DNA from: CAIWCD01 sp043782365
Lineage (GTDB): Bacteria > Myxococcota > Myxococcia > Myxococcales > 40CM-4-68-19
Reading direction: 5' to 3'
NCBI GenBank assembly: GCA_043782365.1
Contig: JAYWAO010000124.1
Location: forward strand, 1-6,377
DNA length: 6,377 bases
Shown here: positions 1-6,264 of the stretch, in pieces
Layout of the letters: each line of letters opens with the position of its first letter
Numbering within the stretch: position 1 is the stretch's first letter
The notes under the pieces: model-generated
The model's input: only the letters and a program-made list of their open reading frames with translations
Told to the model about the DNA's origin: nothing
Databases searched by the model: none
Translations under genes and position numbers: made by a program

Positions 1-243
1 CGGCTCTGGCAGGGCGTCGACCTGACCGGCCCGCGCATCGGCGGGCAGGCCGGACAGGACGCGGTCGCGCTGACGGGCAACGTCGCGCTCGGCCGCGGCA
101 GCCTCGCCGACGGCATGCCGGGCGGCCTCAACGTCTCCGCGCTGGCCGTGCTCGCCAAGCGCAACCGGTTCTTCCTCCCGGTGAACGCCTGGTACACGAT
201 GCGCATGCAGTCGAACCCCTATCGAAAGTGGGCGGCGCCATGA
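1..243 (+). CDS. 3' end of an unidentified protein upstream of the Tad-like genes (partial)
   Basis: The reading frame is open from the first base to TGA at 241-243 and gives the last 80 residues of a protein whose start lies outside the window. The tail is rich in Gly, Ala and Leu, with a basic, aromatic end (NRFFLPVNAWYTMRMQ, then SNPYRKWAAP). No membrane helix or known motif is visible in this fragment. Its stop overlaps the next gene's ATG as ATGA (240-243), which implies translational coupling and a common transcript with the TadG-like gene. By position it could be another Tad-associated exported protein, but this is inference. I do not recognise the family. Third-position GC bias matches the downstream genes, which supports real coding. 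Confidence 0.75.
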   Translation, partial: RLWQGVDLTGPRIGGQAGQDAVALTGNVALGRGSLADGMPGGLNVSALAVLAKRNRFFLPVNAWYTMRMQSNPYRKWAAP

Positions 244-1859
244 TTCAAGCGATGCACGGGCTCCGCCGCCACCAAGAGGGCCAGACCCTGGTGCTGGCCG
301 CGCTCTTCGGCCTCATCCTCGCGCTCTGCGTCCTGGGCACGGTGAACCTCGGCCGCGCCGTCTACGACAAGATGGCCGTGCAGACCGCCTGCGACAACGG
401 CGCCTACAGCCAGGCGGCGGTGGAGGCGCGCGTGCTCAACTTCACCGCCTACACCAACCGGGCGATGGTGGTGCAGTACGCGTCGATCCTCGCCATGTCC
501 GCGTACCTGACGTGGATGCACTTCATGTGGGCGATGGTCAACGGGCTGCTCACCCTGGCCAAATACATCCCGTATATAGGCCAAGTATTCAACGTCATAC
601 AGCAGGTCTTCGCGGCCATCGTCAAGGTCCTCGACATCGCGGTGGCCATCCTCACGCCCTTGGTGAGCGCGGCCAACGTGGTGCTCTATGGCCTGCAAGA
701 GGGGGCGTGGTGGTCGGTGTACCTCGGCCGGCTCTCCAAGATCCCGCCCGAGGCCCACTCCGGAGACTCTCCAGGGGCACCGTTCACCGCGCTGTGGCCG
801 AACATCGTGCCGGCGGCCAACATGGCGGTCTTCTCGCAGGCCCGAGGCCACCTCACGCTGGTACAGAGCCTGCTCGACTCCACGCAGATCTTCACCAACT
901 CGAACAGCAACGTGGTGCAGTCGGCGCGCATGCACATGCTGGAGATCGCCAACTCCGCCCGCACGCCCTGGGTGGCGTACGGCGACCGCTACTCCAACCC
1001 CTCGAAGTGGCCCTCGGCGCGCCACTGGGAGTGGGGCTTCAGCTTCATCTGCACCATCAAGTTCGGCGCCATCGCGCGCACCGAGCTGGGCTCGTGGGCA
1101 CCGGCGGGCCTCGCGGGGGCGACCAAGGCCACCGGGCAGGTCTACTCGGGCGACCTCTTCCAGCTGAACTACAAGTGCCCGATCGTGGGCAGCGGGCAGC
1201 TGACCTTCTTCGGCGCCGTCTCGATGGACGAGCTGTGGAAGGGCAAAGACCAGAAGCTCCGCTTCCTCGACCCTTCGAGCGGCAAGAGCGCGGTGGAGAA
1301 GCTCCTCTCGAAGCTCTTCACGCCGCTCAAGGCGATCACCGCCTGGGCGAACAAGAAGGCCAACGTGCAGCCCGCCTCGGCCGACTACCGCGCCTTCTGG
1401 ATCAGCCCCTACGTCTTCTTCGCGCCGCAGGCCACGGGCAAGCCGCACGGCGGCCTGAAGTCGCCCTCGTCGCTGGGCAACTTCGCGCAGCCCGACGTCA
1501 TCCTCGGCGTCGCGCGCGAGGGCCGCGACTTCAACCGCGTGCAGGGCAGCAAGTACTTCGGCGGCCGGCGCAGCGTCTCCTCCGGCGCGGGCGCGGGGCA
1601 CGTCGACTTCGACTACCTCGACGCCGACTGGCCGCGGATCCCCGGGTTGCCGGGGGTGCTGCAGCTGCGCAAGGGGTTCAACGCGCTCTGCGCCGCGCAA
1701 GTGTATTACCACCGGCCCGGCGAGTGGCGGGAGATGCCCAACTTCTTCAACCCGCTCTGGAGCGCCCGCCTGATGCCGGTGCTGGAGTCGAACGCGATGA
1801 ACTCGGTGCCCGGGTCGGGCGCGGTGGTCGCAGCCTTGAAGCCGTTCCTGCTGCACTAG
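240..1859 (+). CDS. TadG-like (Tad domain) pilus-assembly protein with extra hydrophobic helices
   Basis: The product is 539 residues from ATG 240, which overlaps the previous stop as ATGA. An in-frame GTG at 228 would add four residues, but the ATGA overlap favours 240. Residues 1-13 are a basic leader (LRRHQEG) followed by G14-Q15 and a hydrophobic helix at about 15-38. Next comes a segment typical of Tad/TadG-like proteins: VQTACDNGAYSQAAVEA (47-63) and LNFTAYTNRA (66-75). TadG-like proteins are anchored in the inner membrane by this N-terminal segment and project a large domain into the periplasm, working with Tad/Flp pilus machinery. There is no Glu at +5 after G14, as is usual for this class. 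Unusually, about 77-104 and 113-152 are also strongly hydrophobic. The rest (about 158-539) is soluble-looking, with cysteines at 271, 313 and 484, and I recognise no domain in it. Family assignment is fairly firm; exact function is not known. Confidence 0.82.
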   Translation: MIQAMHGLRRHQEGQTLVLAALFGLILALCVLGTVNLGRAVYDKMAVQTACDNGAYSQAAVEARVLNFTAYTNRAMVVQYASILAMSAYLTWMHFMWAMVNGLLTLAKYIPYIGQVFNVIQQVFAAIVKVLDIAVAILTPLVSAANVVLYGLQEGAWWSVYLGRLSKIPPEAHSGDSPGAPFTALWPNIVPAANMAVFSQARGHLTLVQSLLDSTQIFTNSNSNVVQSARMHMLEIANSARTPWVAYGDRYSNPSKWPSARHWEWGFSFICTIKFGAIARTELGSWAPAGLAGATKATGQVYSGDLFQLNYKCPIVGSGQLTFFGAVSMDELWKGKDQKLRFLDPSSGKSAVEKLLSKLFTPLKAITAWANKKANVQPASADYRAFWISPYVFFAPQATGKPHGGLKSPSSLGNFAQPDVILGVAREGRDFNRVQGSKYFGGRRSVSSGAGAGHVDFDYLDADWPRIPGLPGVLQLRKGFNALCAAQVYYHRPGEWREMPNFFNPLWSARLMPVLESNAMNSVPGSGAVVAALKPFLLH

Positions 1860-1868
1860 GAGACCGCC
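1857..1868 (+). promoter_or_regulatory. Shine-Dalgarno overlapping the upstream stop codon
   Basis: AGGAGA at 1858-1863 begins inside the TAG stop (1857-1859) of the TadG-like gene and sits five bases before GTG 1869. It decides the start of the TadE-like gene and implies reinitiation or coupling between the two proteins. Confidence 0.75.
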
Positions 1869-3185
1869 GTGGCCCACCCGCACAGCGCACGGCAGGAGCA
1901 GTCGCGGCGCGGCCGGCGCCAGCGGGGCTCCGCGCTCACCGAGGCGGCCATCGTCATCCCGACGCTGGTGCTGCTCATCTACTGGTCGGCCGCCATCACC
2001 GACGTGCTGGTGCTCAAGCTCAAGGGGCAGGAGGCGGCCCGGTTCGCGCTCTGGGAGACCACCGTCTTCCGCGACCCCACGCAGATCAACGCCGACGTCC
2101 GCACCCGCTTCGCCGACCTGCGCAGCCCCGCCTCGGAGAACCGGGCGTTCACCGGCCTGATGATGTACCCGCAGGCGAGCAGCATCGTCTGGAGCGCGAG
2201 CGTCAACCCGAAGGCCGCGAAGGTCGGGCTGGGCGGCACCACCAAGCTGCCCAACATCGGCGGCATCATGGGCTTCATCAACCAGATCGTGAACTTCCTC
2301 TCCAAGAGCGTCGACACCGCGGTGGCGCGCCAGCAGTTCAACGTCTACGGCTACGCCGAGGCGCGGGCGACGCTGGTGCGCGCCTCCCACTTCGGGTCGG
2401 CCGTGCTCAACGGCGGCGACCTGGTCGGCGCCAAGGGCGGCAACGACCTCGACCACCCGCAGAACATGGCGAACTTCACCTTCCAGACGCCGCTCCCCGG
2501 TGAGCGGCCGATGCGGCTGGTGTACGACTCCTGGAAGGCGTGGCCCAAGCCGGCGGCGTACACCAGCAACGGCGCGAAGACGAACACCAGCGTCGCGCCG
2601 ACGCAGAGCTACCCCACCGTGGAGGAGCAGGTCTCCACCCAGGTGGACAAGGTGGCCTTCTTCGGGCTCAACCGGATCAGCGGCTTCAACAGCGTGAAGA
2701 ACGTGCTCTTGAAGCTCACCTCCAGCGGGGTGGTGCGGACGATGATGGGCGGCCAGCTGCCCGAGCTGTTCTCGGCGCGGCGGATGGAGGACCCCCAGTT
2801 CAAGAACGCGGGTCCGCTCACCATCCTGCCGGTGGAGAAGCCCACCGAGAGCTGGGCGGTGGGCCGCGGCGAGCCGGGCGTGCAGCGGATGGGGGCCGCC
2901 AGCAACGGCCTCGTCACCGCCGACGGGATCCACGAGCTGGCGGCGCGCGTGGATCGGTCGCGCTACACGCTGCCCTACAAGATCAACAGCGACTACTGGT
3001 CCGCGGACGGCGGGACGACCAAGAACGCGCTCGGGTACGCCGTCAAGGCCTTCAACAACCAGCTCAAGACGCAGAACGAGTACGTCAAGGCGTTCGCCTG
3101 CCGCGGCCACTACTTTGCGGGGGCGACCGGGCCGCAGATCAGCGATTCGACCAAGCGGTACAGGGCCACCTGCGCAAATCGGTAG
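1869..3185 (+). CDS. TadE-like pseudopilin with a long C-terminal domain
   Basis: The product is 438 residues from GTG 1869, chosen because AGGAGA lies five bases upstream. A very basic leader (residues 8-19, rich in Arg and Gln) ends at G20, followed by SALTEAAIVIPTLVLLIYW. Glu is at +5 after the Gly, and the hydrophobic helix spans about 26-48, the class III/IV prepilin pattern seen in TadE. Cleavage after G20 by a TadV/PilD-type peptidase is expected. TadE proteins are minor pseudopilins needed for Tad pilus assembly and are usually far shorter (roughly 150-200 residues), so the 390-residue remainder is an extension. It is rich in Asn, Thr, Ser and aromatic residues and looks extracytoplasmic. 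The only two cysteines, C411 and C435, flank the C-terminal 25 residues and could form a disulfide. I recognise no domain in the extension. The TadE-like N-terminus is well supported; the role of the extension is unknown. Confidence 0.8.
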   Translation: MAHPHSARQEQSRRGRRQRGSALTEAAIVIPTLVLLIYWSAAITDVLVLKLKGQEAARFALWETTVFRDPTQINADVRTRFADLRSPASENRAFTGLMMYPQASSIVWSASVNPKAAKVGLGGTTKLPNIGGIMGFINQIVNFLSKSVDTAVARQQFNVYGYAEARATLVRASHFGSAVLNGGDLVGAKGGNDLDHPQNMANFTFQTPLPGERPMRLVYDSWKAWPKPAAYTSNGAKTNTSVAPTQSYPTVEEQVSTQVDKVAFFGLNRISGFNSVKNVLLKLTSSGVVRTMMGGQLPELFSARRMEDPQFKNAGPLTILPVEKPTESWAVGRGEPGVQRMGAASNGLVTADGIHELAARVDRSRYTLPYKINSDYWSADGGTTKNALGYAVKAFNNQLKTQNEYVKAFACRGHYFAGATGPQISDSTKRYRATCANR

Positions 3186-3207
3186 CTTTCGGTAACTGAC
3201 GTTCTCT

Positions 3208-3220
3208 GGAGACGACGCCG
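3208..3220 (+). promoter_or_regulatory. Shine-Dalgarno of the two-repeat exported protein
   Basis: GGAGA at 3208-3212, eight bases before ATG 3221, fixes the start of the next gene. The 35-base gap after the TadE-like stop (3183-3185) has no obvious terminator. TCTC/GAGA around it could form a very small hairpin over the site, but four base pairs are too few to argue for regulation. Confidence 0.65.
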
Positions 3221-4096
3221 ATGACCCAGCAACAGAGCGACGCGCCCCAAGCTCCGGGCCCTGCGGGTCCCGCCCGCGCGGCCGGCCTCGCCCTGCGCCT
3301 CTGCGCGGGGCTCGCGGGCGCGGCGGCGGTGTTGACCGCAGGGGCCTGGGCGGGCGGCGCGCTCCAGCCGGCGCGGGCCGCTGCCGGCAAGCCCGCGCGC
3401 GCGACCACCGCCGTCTCCCGCTCGTATCCCAGCCGCTCGGCGCAGCCGCCGCAGAGCCCGCAGGGCGTGCGCCCCAAGGACGACCTCGACGGCGCCGAGG
3501 CGTCTGCGGAGATCCCGCTCGGCGACGCGCTGGTGGTCAACGGGCAGCCGATGCAGATCTCGCTCTTCACCACCCACGACGGCCCCGAGCAGGTGATCGC
3601 CTTCTACGACAGCGCCTTCCGCGCGCGCGGCCTGCTGCCGATCGCCACCGCCGACGCCGCCCTCGGCCACGTCTCGGTGTTCGACCCCGAGGACGGGCTG
3701 CAGCGCTTCATCTCCGCGCTCCCGCAGGCCGACCACGAGACGCTGGTGATCTCCGGCATCACCAACCCGTCGAAGGCCCCGCGGCTCCTGCGCGGCGCTG
3801 CAGGAGCGCCGTACCCCGTGCCCGAAGAGCACCGCGGCTTCATGGGCTATTCGTCCGAAGACGGCGGCAACCGCGCCCACAGCGGCCAGTTCGTCACCAA
3901 GCTCTCGGTGGACGAGGTCCACGGCTTCTACCGCAAGCAGCTCGCCGCCGAGGGCTGGACCGAGTCGGGCGACTCCGGGCCGGCGATGCTGCTGTTCGTC
4001 AAGGGTTCGACGACGATCTCGGTCGCCGTGCAGGCGCTCGATGCGAAGAGCGGCGCGGCGGTGTTCGTCAACAAGCTCGAAGGGGGCCAGCAGTGA
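3221..4096 (+). CDS. Exported or membrane-anchored protein with two similar halves, unknown function
   Basis: The product is 291 residues from ATG 3221. Residues 1-20 are hydrophilic and Pro/Ala/Gln-rich. A hydrophobic helix (about 21-45) follows, then ARAAAGKPARA near 51-61, which could be a signal peptidase site or simply the end of a membrane anchor. Residues 60-95 are a Ser/Pro/Arg-rich linker. Two related modules follow, at about 103-183 and 207-288. Each has a strand, a helix with the pattern [D/E]xVxxFYxxxxxxxG (EQVIAFYDSAFRARG at 123-137, DEVHGFYRKQLAAEG at 231-245), then two or more strands (HVSVFD...RFISAL and MLLFVK...TISVAV). This reads as an internal duplication of an alpha/beta unit. 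The family is not one I can name. The gene lies between the TadE-like and pilin-like genes and overlaps the latter as GTGA, so a role in the envelope part of the Tad-like apparatus is likely but inferred. Confidence 0.8.
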   Translation: MTQQQSDAPQAPGPAGPARAAGLALRLCAGLAGAAAVLTAGAWAGGALQPARAAAGKPARATTAVSRSYPSRSAQPPQSPQGVRPKDDLDGAEASAEIPLGDALVVNGQPMQISLFTTHDGPEQVIAFYDSAFRARGLLPIATADAALGHVSVFDPEDGLQRFISALPQADHETLVISGITNPSKAPRLLRGAAGAPYPVPEEHRGFMGYSSEDGGNRAHSGQFVTKLSVDEVHGFYRKQLAAEGWTESGDSGPAMLLFVKGSTTISVAVQALDAKSGAAVFVNKLEGGQQ

Positions 4097-4317
4097 CTGG
4101 CCGGCTGCCGCGCGCCGCCCGCGCGCCTTCCTGGATGCGGGCCGGCCGCCACCAGAGCGGCCAGGCGCTCACCGAGAGCGGCCTGCTCCTCGCCACGCTG
4201 GTGGGCGGGCTCGCGGTGGGCGGCGTCTGGCTGATGAAGACGCACCCCGAGATGCTCAACGCCATCAACACGCACGTGCGCGGGTTCTACTACCTGATCT
4301 CGCTGCCCTTCCCGTAA
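4093..4317 (+). CDS. Small Flp-pilin-like / pilin-like protein
   Basis: The product is 74 residues from GTG 4093, which overlaps the TGA of the previous gene (GTGA) and has a purine-rich AAGGGGG at 4080-4086 upstream. An in-frame ATG at 4135 is a possible later start that still keeps the processing site. The basic leader ends RHQSG, and cleavage after G23 would leave QALTESGLLLATLVGGLAVG and a mature product of 51 residues. Glu at +5 and the immediate hydrophobic helix (about 29-48) fit the Tad/Flp prepilin pattern. The Tyr usual at +6 in Flp pilins is Ser here. The C-terminal 26 residues are short and aromatic (GFYYLISLPFP). The size matches a major Flp-type pilin, so it may be the structural subunit, but a minor pseudopilin is equally possible. 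The RHQxGQ leader resembles that of the TadG-like protein, suggesting the same peptidase. Confidence 0.75.
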   Translation: MTGRLPRAARAPSWMRAGRHQSGQALTESGLLLATLVGGLAVGGVWLMKTHPEMLNAINTHVRGFYYLISLPFP

Positions 4318-4339
4318 TACACTTGACTGGTCCCGCACC

Positions 4340-5221
4340 TCAGGGCGCGGGCGCGCCTGCGTCCGGAGCGGCCTGGGGCGGCGCGGGCGCGGGCGCCTCT
4401 TCGAGCAGCGGCGCGCTGGCCGGGAACATGCTGTGGGCGCCTGTCTTGCCGCTGGCGAAGAGCTGCACCAGGGTGGGCCTCTGCGCGAACTTGCCCTTGG
4501 CCCTGTTGCCGCTCGACTCGCTCTTCACCAAGTGGAAGATCGGCACCTCGCTCGAGCGGTAGAGCGTGGTGGTCTCCGCGAGCGCCCCTCTTCCGCGGCT
4601 GACGCGCAGGCGGGTCGCCTGGAAGCGGCCCGCGTGGACCGTCACCTCGGCGGCGGGGAGCTTCTCGACGCTCACGCCGGCCGCCTTGGGCGCGCTCGGG
4701 TCGAGCACCTTCTCCGCCTCCTCGAGCGGGAGCTCCAGGACCGCCTGGCCCGTGATGTAGACTTGCAGCCGCTCGATGTCGGCCGCGCGCACGGGGTTGC
4801 CGCGGACCAGCAGGCGCGACGCCATCGGCATGCCCACCGGCGAGACGCCCGCCACCTCGACCCAGAAGCGCCCGCCCGGCCGCTCCGCGAGCACCGAGAG
4901 CCGCACCCGCGCAGGCAGCTCGGCTCCCTGCTCGACGTAGTACTCGACCCAGTGGCCCACCACGGGCTCCCAGGGCCCGAGCGCCTCGAGCACGTCGGGA
5001 GCGCCGAGCGCGAAGAGCGGTGACGGGCCTTCGCCGGTGTCGCCCTGCTCGCGCGCCTCGCGGACCGCCTCGGGCACGACCAACTCTGCTGGGGGAGGCT
5101 TCTTCTTCCCGGAGCCCGCCTTCGCCGACAGGCCAGCGCCCGCGGCGCCCGTCTCCGTGCAGAGCGCGCACACCAGCGCGGCGCAGGGGAGCCAGCGGGA
5201 GCGGTTCCGGGGCGGGAGCAC
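4340..5221 (-). CDS. Secreted or periplasmic protein of unknown function
   Basis: The product is 293 residues from a GTG at 5221-5219. This start gives a good signal sequence: MLPPRNRSRW, then a hydrophobic core LPCAALVCAL (11-20), ending near GLSA at 30-33. A longer in-frame opening exists upstream but is not coding-like and overlaps the divergent gene. No strong Shine-Dalgarno is visible, so the start is tentative. VCALC at 17-21 is not a good lipobox. A lysine-rich stretch (KKK at 39-41) follows. Residues 84-235 alternate hydrophobic and polar residues in a beta-rich pattern (WVEYYVE, RVRLSVL, FWVEVAGV, LQVYITG, VTVHAGRFQATRLRV, TTTLYRSSEVPIFHLVKSE). The order 'V-x-A-G-x-F-x-A-T ... S-x-E-V-P ... 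L-V-K' resembles periplasmic beta-sandwich proteins of the DUF3108 kind, but this is only a resemblance. The tail is Ala/Pro-rich. It converges on the pilin-like gene (22 bases between stops) and is divergent from the 5324 gene. Confidence 0.75.
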   Translation of the reverse strand: MLPPRNRSRWLPCAALVCALCTETGAAGAGLSAKAGSGKKKPPPAELVVPEAVREAREQGDTGEGPSPLFALGAPDVLEALGPWEPVVGHWVEYYVEQGAELPARVRLSVLAERPGGRFWVEVAGVSPVGMPMASRLLVRGNPVRAADIERLQVYITGQAVLELPLEEAEKVLDPSAPKAAGVSVEKLPAAEVTVHAGRFQATRLRVSRGRGALAETTTLYRSSEVPIFHLVKSESSGNRAKGKFAQRPTLVQLFASGKTGAHSMFPASAPLLEEAPAPAPPQAAPDAGAPAP

Positions 5222-5323
5222 GCCGCATGCTACCGCGACTTCGCCGCGCGCCGGCAGCCTGACGAGACAACCGCAGCCACCGCCCGTCCCCCCGCGGGCC
5301 GCGCCCGCAGGTAGAGTGAACCG
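5222..5323. promoter_or_regulatory. Divergent intergenic region
   Basis: These 102 bases separate two divergent genes and must carry promoters for both unless transcription enters from elsewhere. No convincing -35/-10 pair was found on either strand. A perfect 6-bp hairpin, GCGGGC (5294-5299) with GCCCGC (5303-5308) and a 3-base loop, lies just before the weak AGG Shine-Dalgarno (5309-5311) of the plus-strand gene. CCCGCGGG (5291-5298) is a palindrome overlapping it. In sequence this GC-rich, such symmetry can occur by chance. Confidence 0.35.
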
Positions 5324-6169
5324 GTGACCGCCCCCGGAGGAGAGCGCGCAGCAGCGAAGCCGACGCGCCCGGAGTCCGTGCGCGGCAGCGGGCCCACTCC
5401 GCGCCCGCTGCTGCGCATTCTCAACGCGCTCTTCTACGCCGGGTTCTGCGCGCTCGGCTTCTCGCTCTGCGCGCGGCCTGCGTTGCTCGAGCTTCGCTCG
5501 TTGGGCCTCTTCGCCTGGACGCTCCCGTGGGATGTCCCGCTGGGCCGCCTCTTCGTGCTGCTCGCCCTCGCCCACATCGCCTTCACCCTGCGCCTGATGC
5601 TCGCGCAGGCCCTCGGCGCCCGCGTCGGCCTCCCCGAGCGCGCGGCCTATCTGCTGCTCGTCGCCGCTGCGCTGGGTGCCCGCGCCCTCGCCGGCGACCC
5701 GGCCCCGCCCCGCTCTCCCGACACGGCCCTCCTCGACGGACTCAAGGCCACCGGCGACCAGCTCGACCTCGGCTGGCTGACTGCGCAGCGCTACGCCCCC
5801 GACGCCGCCGCGCTCGACCGGACGCTCGCCGCCCTGCCCTCTCCGGGCTTCGTCCGGCGCGGCCGCGTCGCACCTTTGCGCGTGCGCCTCGACCAACCCG
5901 CGCAGCGCTGCGCCGCCCAGCCGGGCGACGCCCCAGGCACCATCGTGGTTGCCCTCGACGCCGCCGGCACCCGCGCCTGGCTCTGCGCGCTCACCCTCGA
6001 AGAAGGCCGCGTCCAGCCGCTGCAGTCGGGCGGCCGACCGCTGGTGCTGCAGGCCCGCCAGGGCAGCCACAGCGCTCCCGGCCGCGACCCGCTGCTCCCC
6101 GAGTACCCGACCATGCAGCTCCTGAAGGACCGCGCCCGCACGCAGCAAGCGCAGCCGCAACCAAAGTAG
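5324..6169 (+). CDS. Integral membrane protein, three predicted helices, unknown function
   Basis: The product is 281 residues from GTG 5324, with AGGTAGAG (5309-5316) as a modest Shine-Dalgarno seven bases upstream. The N-terminal 28 residues are polar and basic. Hydrophobic helices follow at about 29-49 (LLRILNALFYAGFCALGFSL), 72-96 (LGRLFVLLALAHIAFTLRLM) and 107-123 (AAYLLLVAAALGARALAG). The C-terminal half (124-281) is hydrophilic, with cysteines at 196 and 221, a stretch that looks like beta strands (TIVVALDAAG, AWLCALTLEEGRVQPL), and a Gln-rich tail. With three helices the C-terminal domain probably lies on the opposite side of the membrane from the N-terminus, most likely the periplasm given the basic N-terminal segment. 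No catalytic motif is visible and I cannot name the family. Codon use matches its neighbours. It converges on gyrB but is not otherwise linked to it. Confidence 0.75.
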   Translation: MTAPGGERAAAKPTRPESVRGSGPTPRPLLRILNALFYAGFCALGFSLCARPALLELRSLGLFAWTLPWDVPLGRLFVLLALAHIAFTLRLMLAQALGARVGLPERAAYLLLVAAALGARALAGDPAPPRSPDTALLDGLKATGDQLDLGWLTAQRYAPDAAALDRTLAALPSPGFVRRGRVAPLRVRLDQPAQRCAAQPGDAPGTIVVALDAAGTRAWLCALTLEEGRVQPLQSGGRPLVLQARQGSHSAPGRDPLLPEYPTMQLLKDRARTQQAQPQPK

Positions 6170-6178
6170 TTGCGCTGC
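6151..6178 (+). terminator. Hairpin across the stop codon, possible terminator
   Basis: GCAG (6151-6154) plus CGCAAC (6156-6161) pairs with GTTGCG (6169-6174) plus CTGC (6175-6178). This makes a 10-bp stem with one bulged C (6155) and a 7-base loop (6162-6168). The TAG stop is at 6167-6169, so the structure straddles the end of the membrane protein gene. There is no T tract on either side, so this is not a classic intrinsic terminator. It lies between convergent genes and, being symmetric, could act on either strand. The pairing is directly visible; the function is inferred. Confidence 0.4.
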
Positions 6179-6199
6179 ACAACCATTGCTTTGCGCAAC
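6156..6199. repeat. Three-armed inverted repeat, alternative hairpins
   Basis: CGCAAC at 6156-6161 recurs at 6194-6199, with the complementary GTTGCG at 6169-6174 between them. The middle arm can pair with either side. The downstream pair is a perfect 7-bp inverted repeat (GTTGCGC 6169-6175, GCGCAAC 6193-6199) with a 17-base loop. The upstream pairing is stronger because of its extra GCAG/CTGC pairs. A 10-base palindrome (AGCCCGGGCT, 6209-6218) lies just beyond, in the gap before gyrB. Confidence 0.45.
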
Positions 6200-6264
6200 G
6201 ATTCGGGAAGCCCGGGCTCCGGCGTGACCACCGACCCGTGCACAGAGGGCCGGCGGGACGGGAT

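Noticed and set aside
573..601. TATATA as a -10 box of an internal promoter
   Set aside because: No acceptable -35 element lies at the right distance on either strand. It is kept only as part of the codon-use observation.
512..2503. A 663-codon open frame on the plus strand in another register
   Set aside because: It spans the stop and start of two real genes and encodes an Arg/Ala/Gly-rich product without motifs, as expected of a shifted frame in GC-rich DNA.
219..3110. A 963-codon open frame on the minus strand, antisense to the TadG- and TadE-like genes
   Set aside because: It runs straight through two real genes and their junction. Its composition (Arg, His, Gly, Val, Leu, with no domain) is what the reverse strand of GC-rich codons gives. 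The plus-strand genes have recognisable signals and start sites.
4332..4357. Possible terminator hairpins after the pilin-like gene (CCCGC/GCGGG and GGCGC/GCGCC)
   Set aside because: Stems are only five base pairs, they overlap and compete, no T tract follows, and they lie partly in the 3' end of the convergent gene. Chance is likely in such GC-rich sequence.
5269..5289. Lipobox in the 293-residue protein (VCALC)
   Set aside because: The residue before the Cys is Leu and the -3 position is Cys, which does not fit the usual L-[AS]-[GA]-C pattern. A signal peptidase I site is more likely.
5222..6160. N-terminal extension of the 293-residue minus-strand protein to a 606-residue product
   Set aside because: The added part is antisense to the membrane protein gene, is low in complexity, and would bury a good signal peptide in the middle of the protein.
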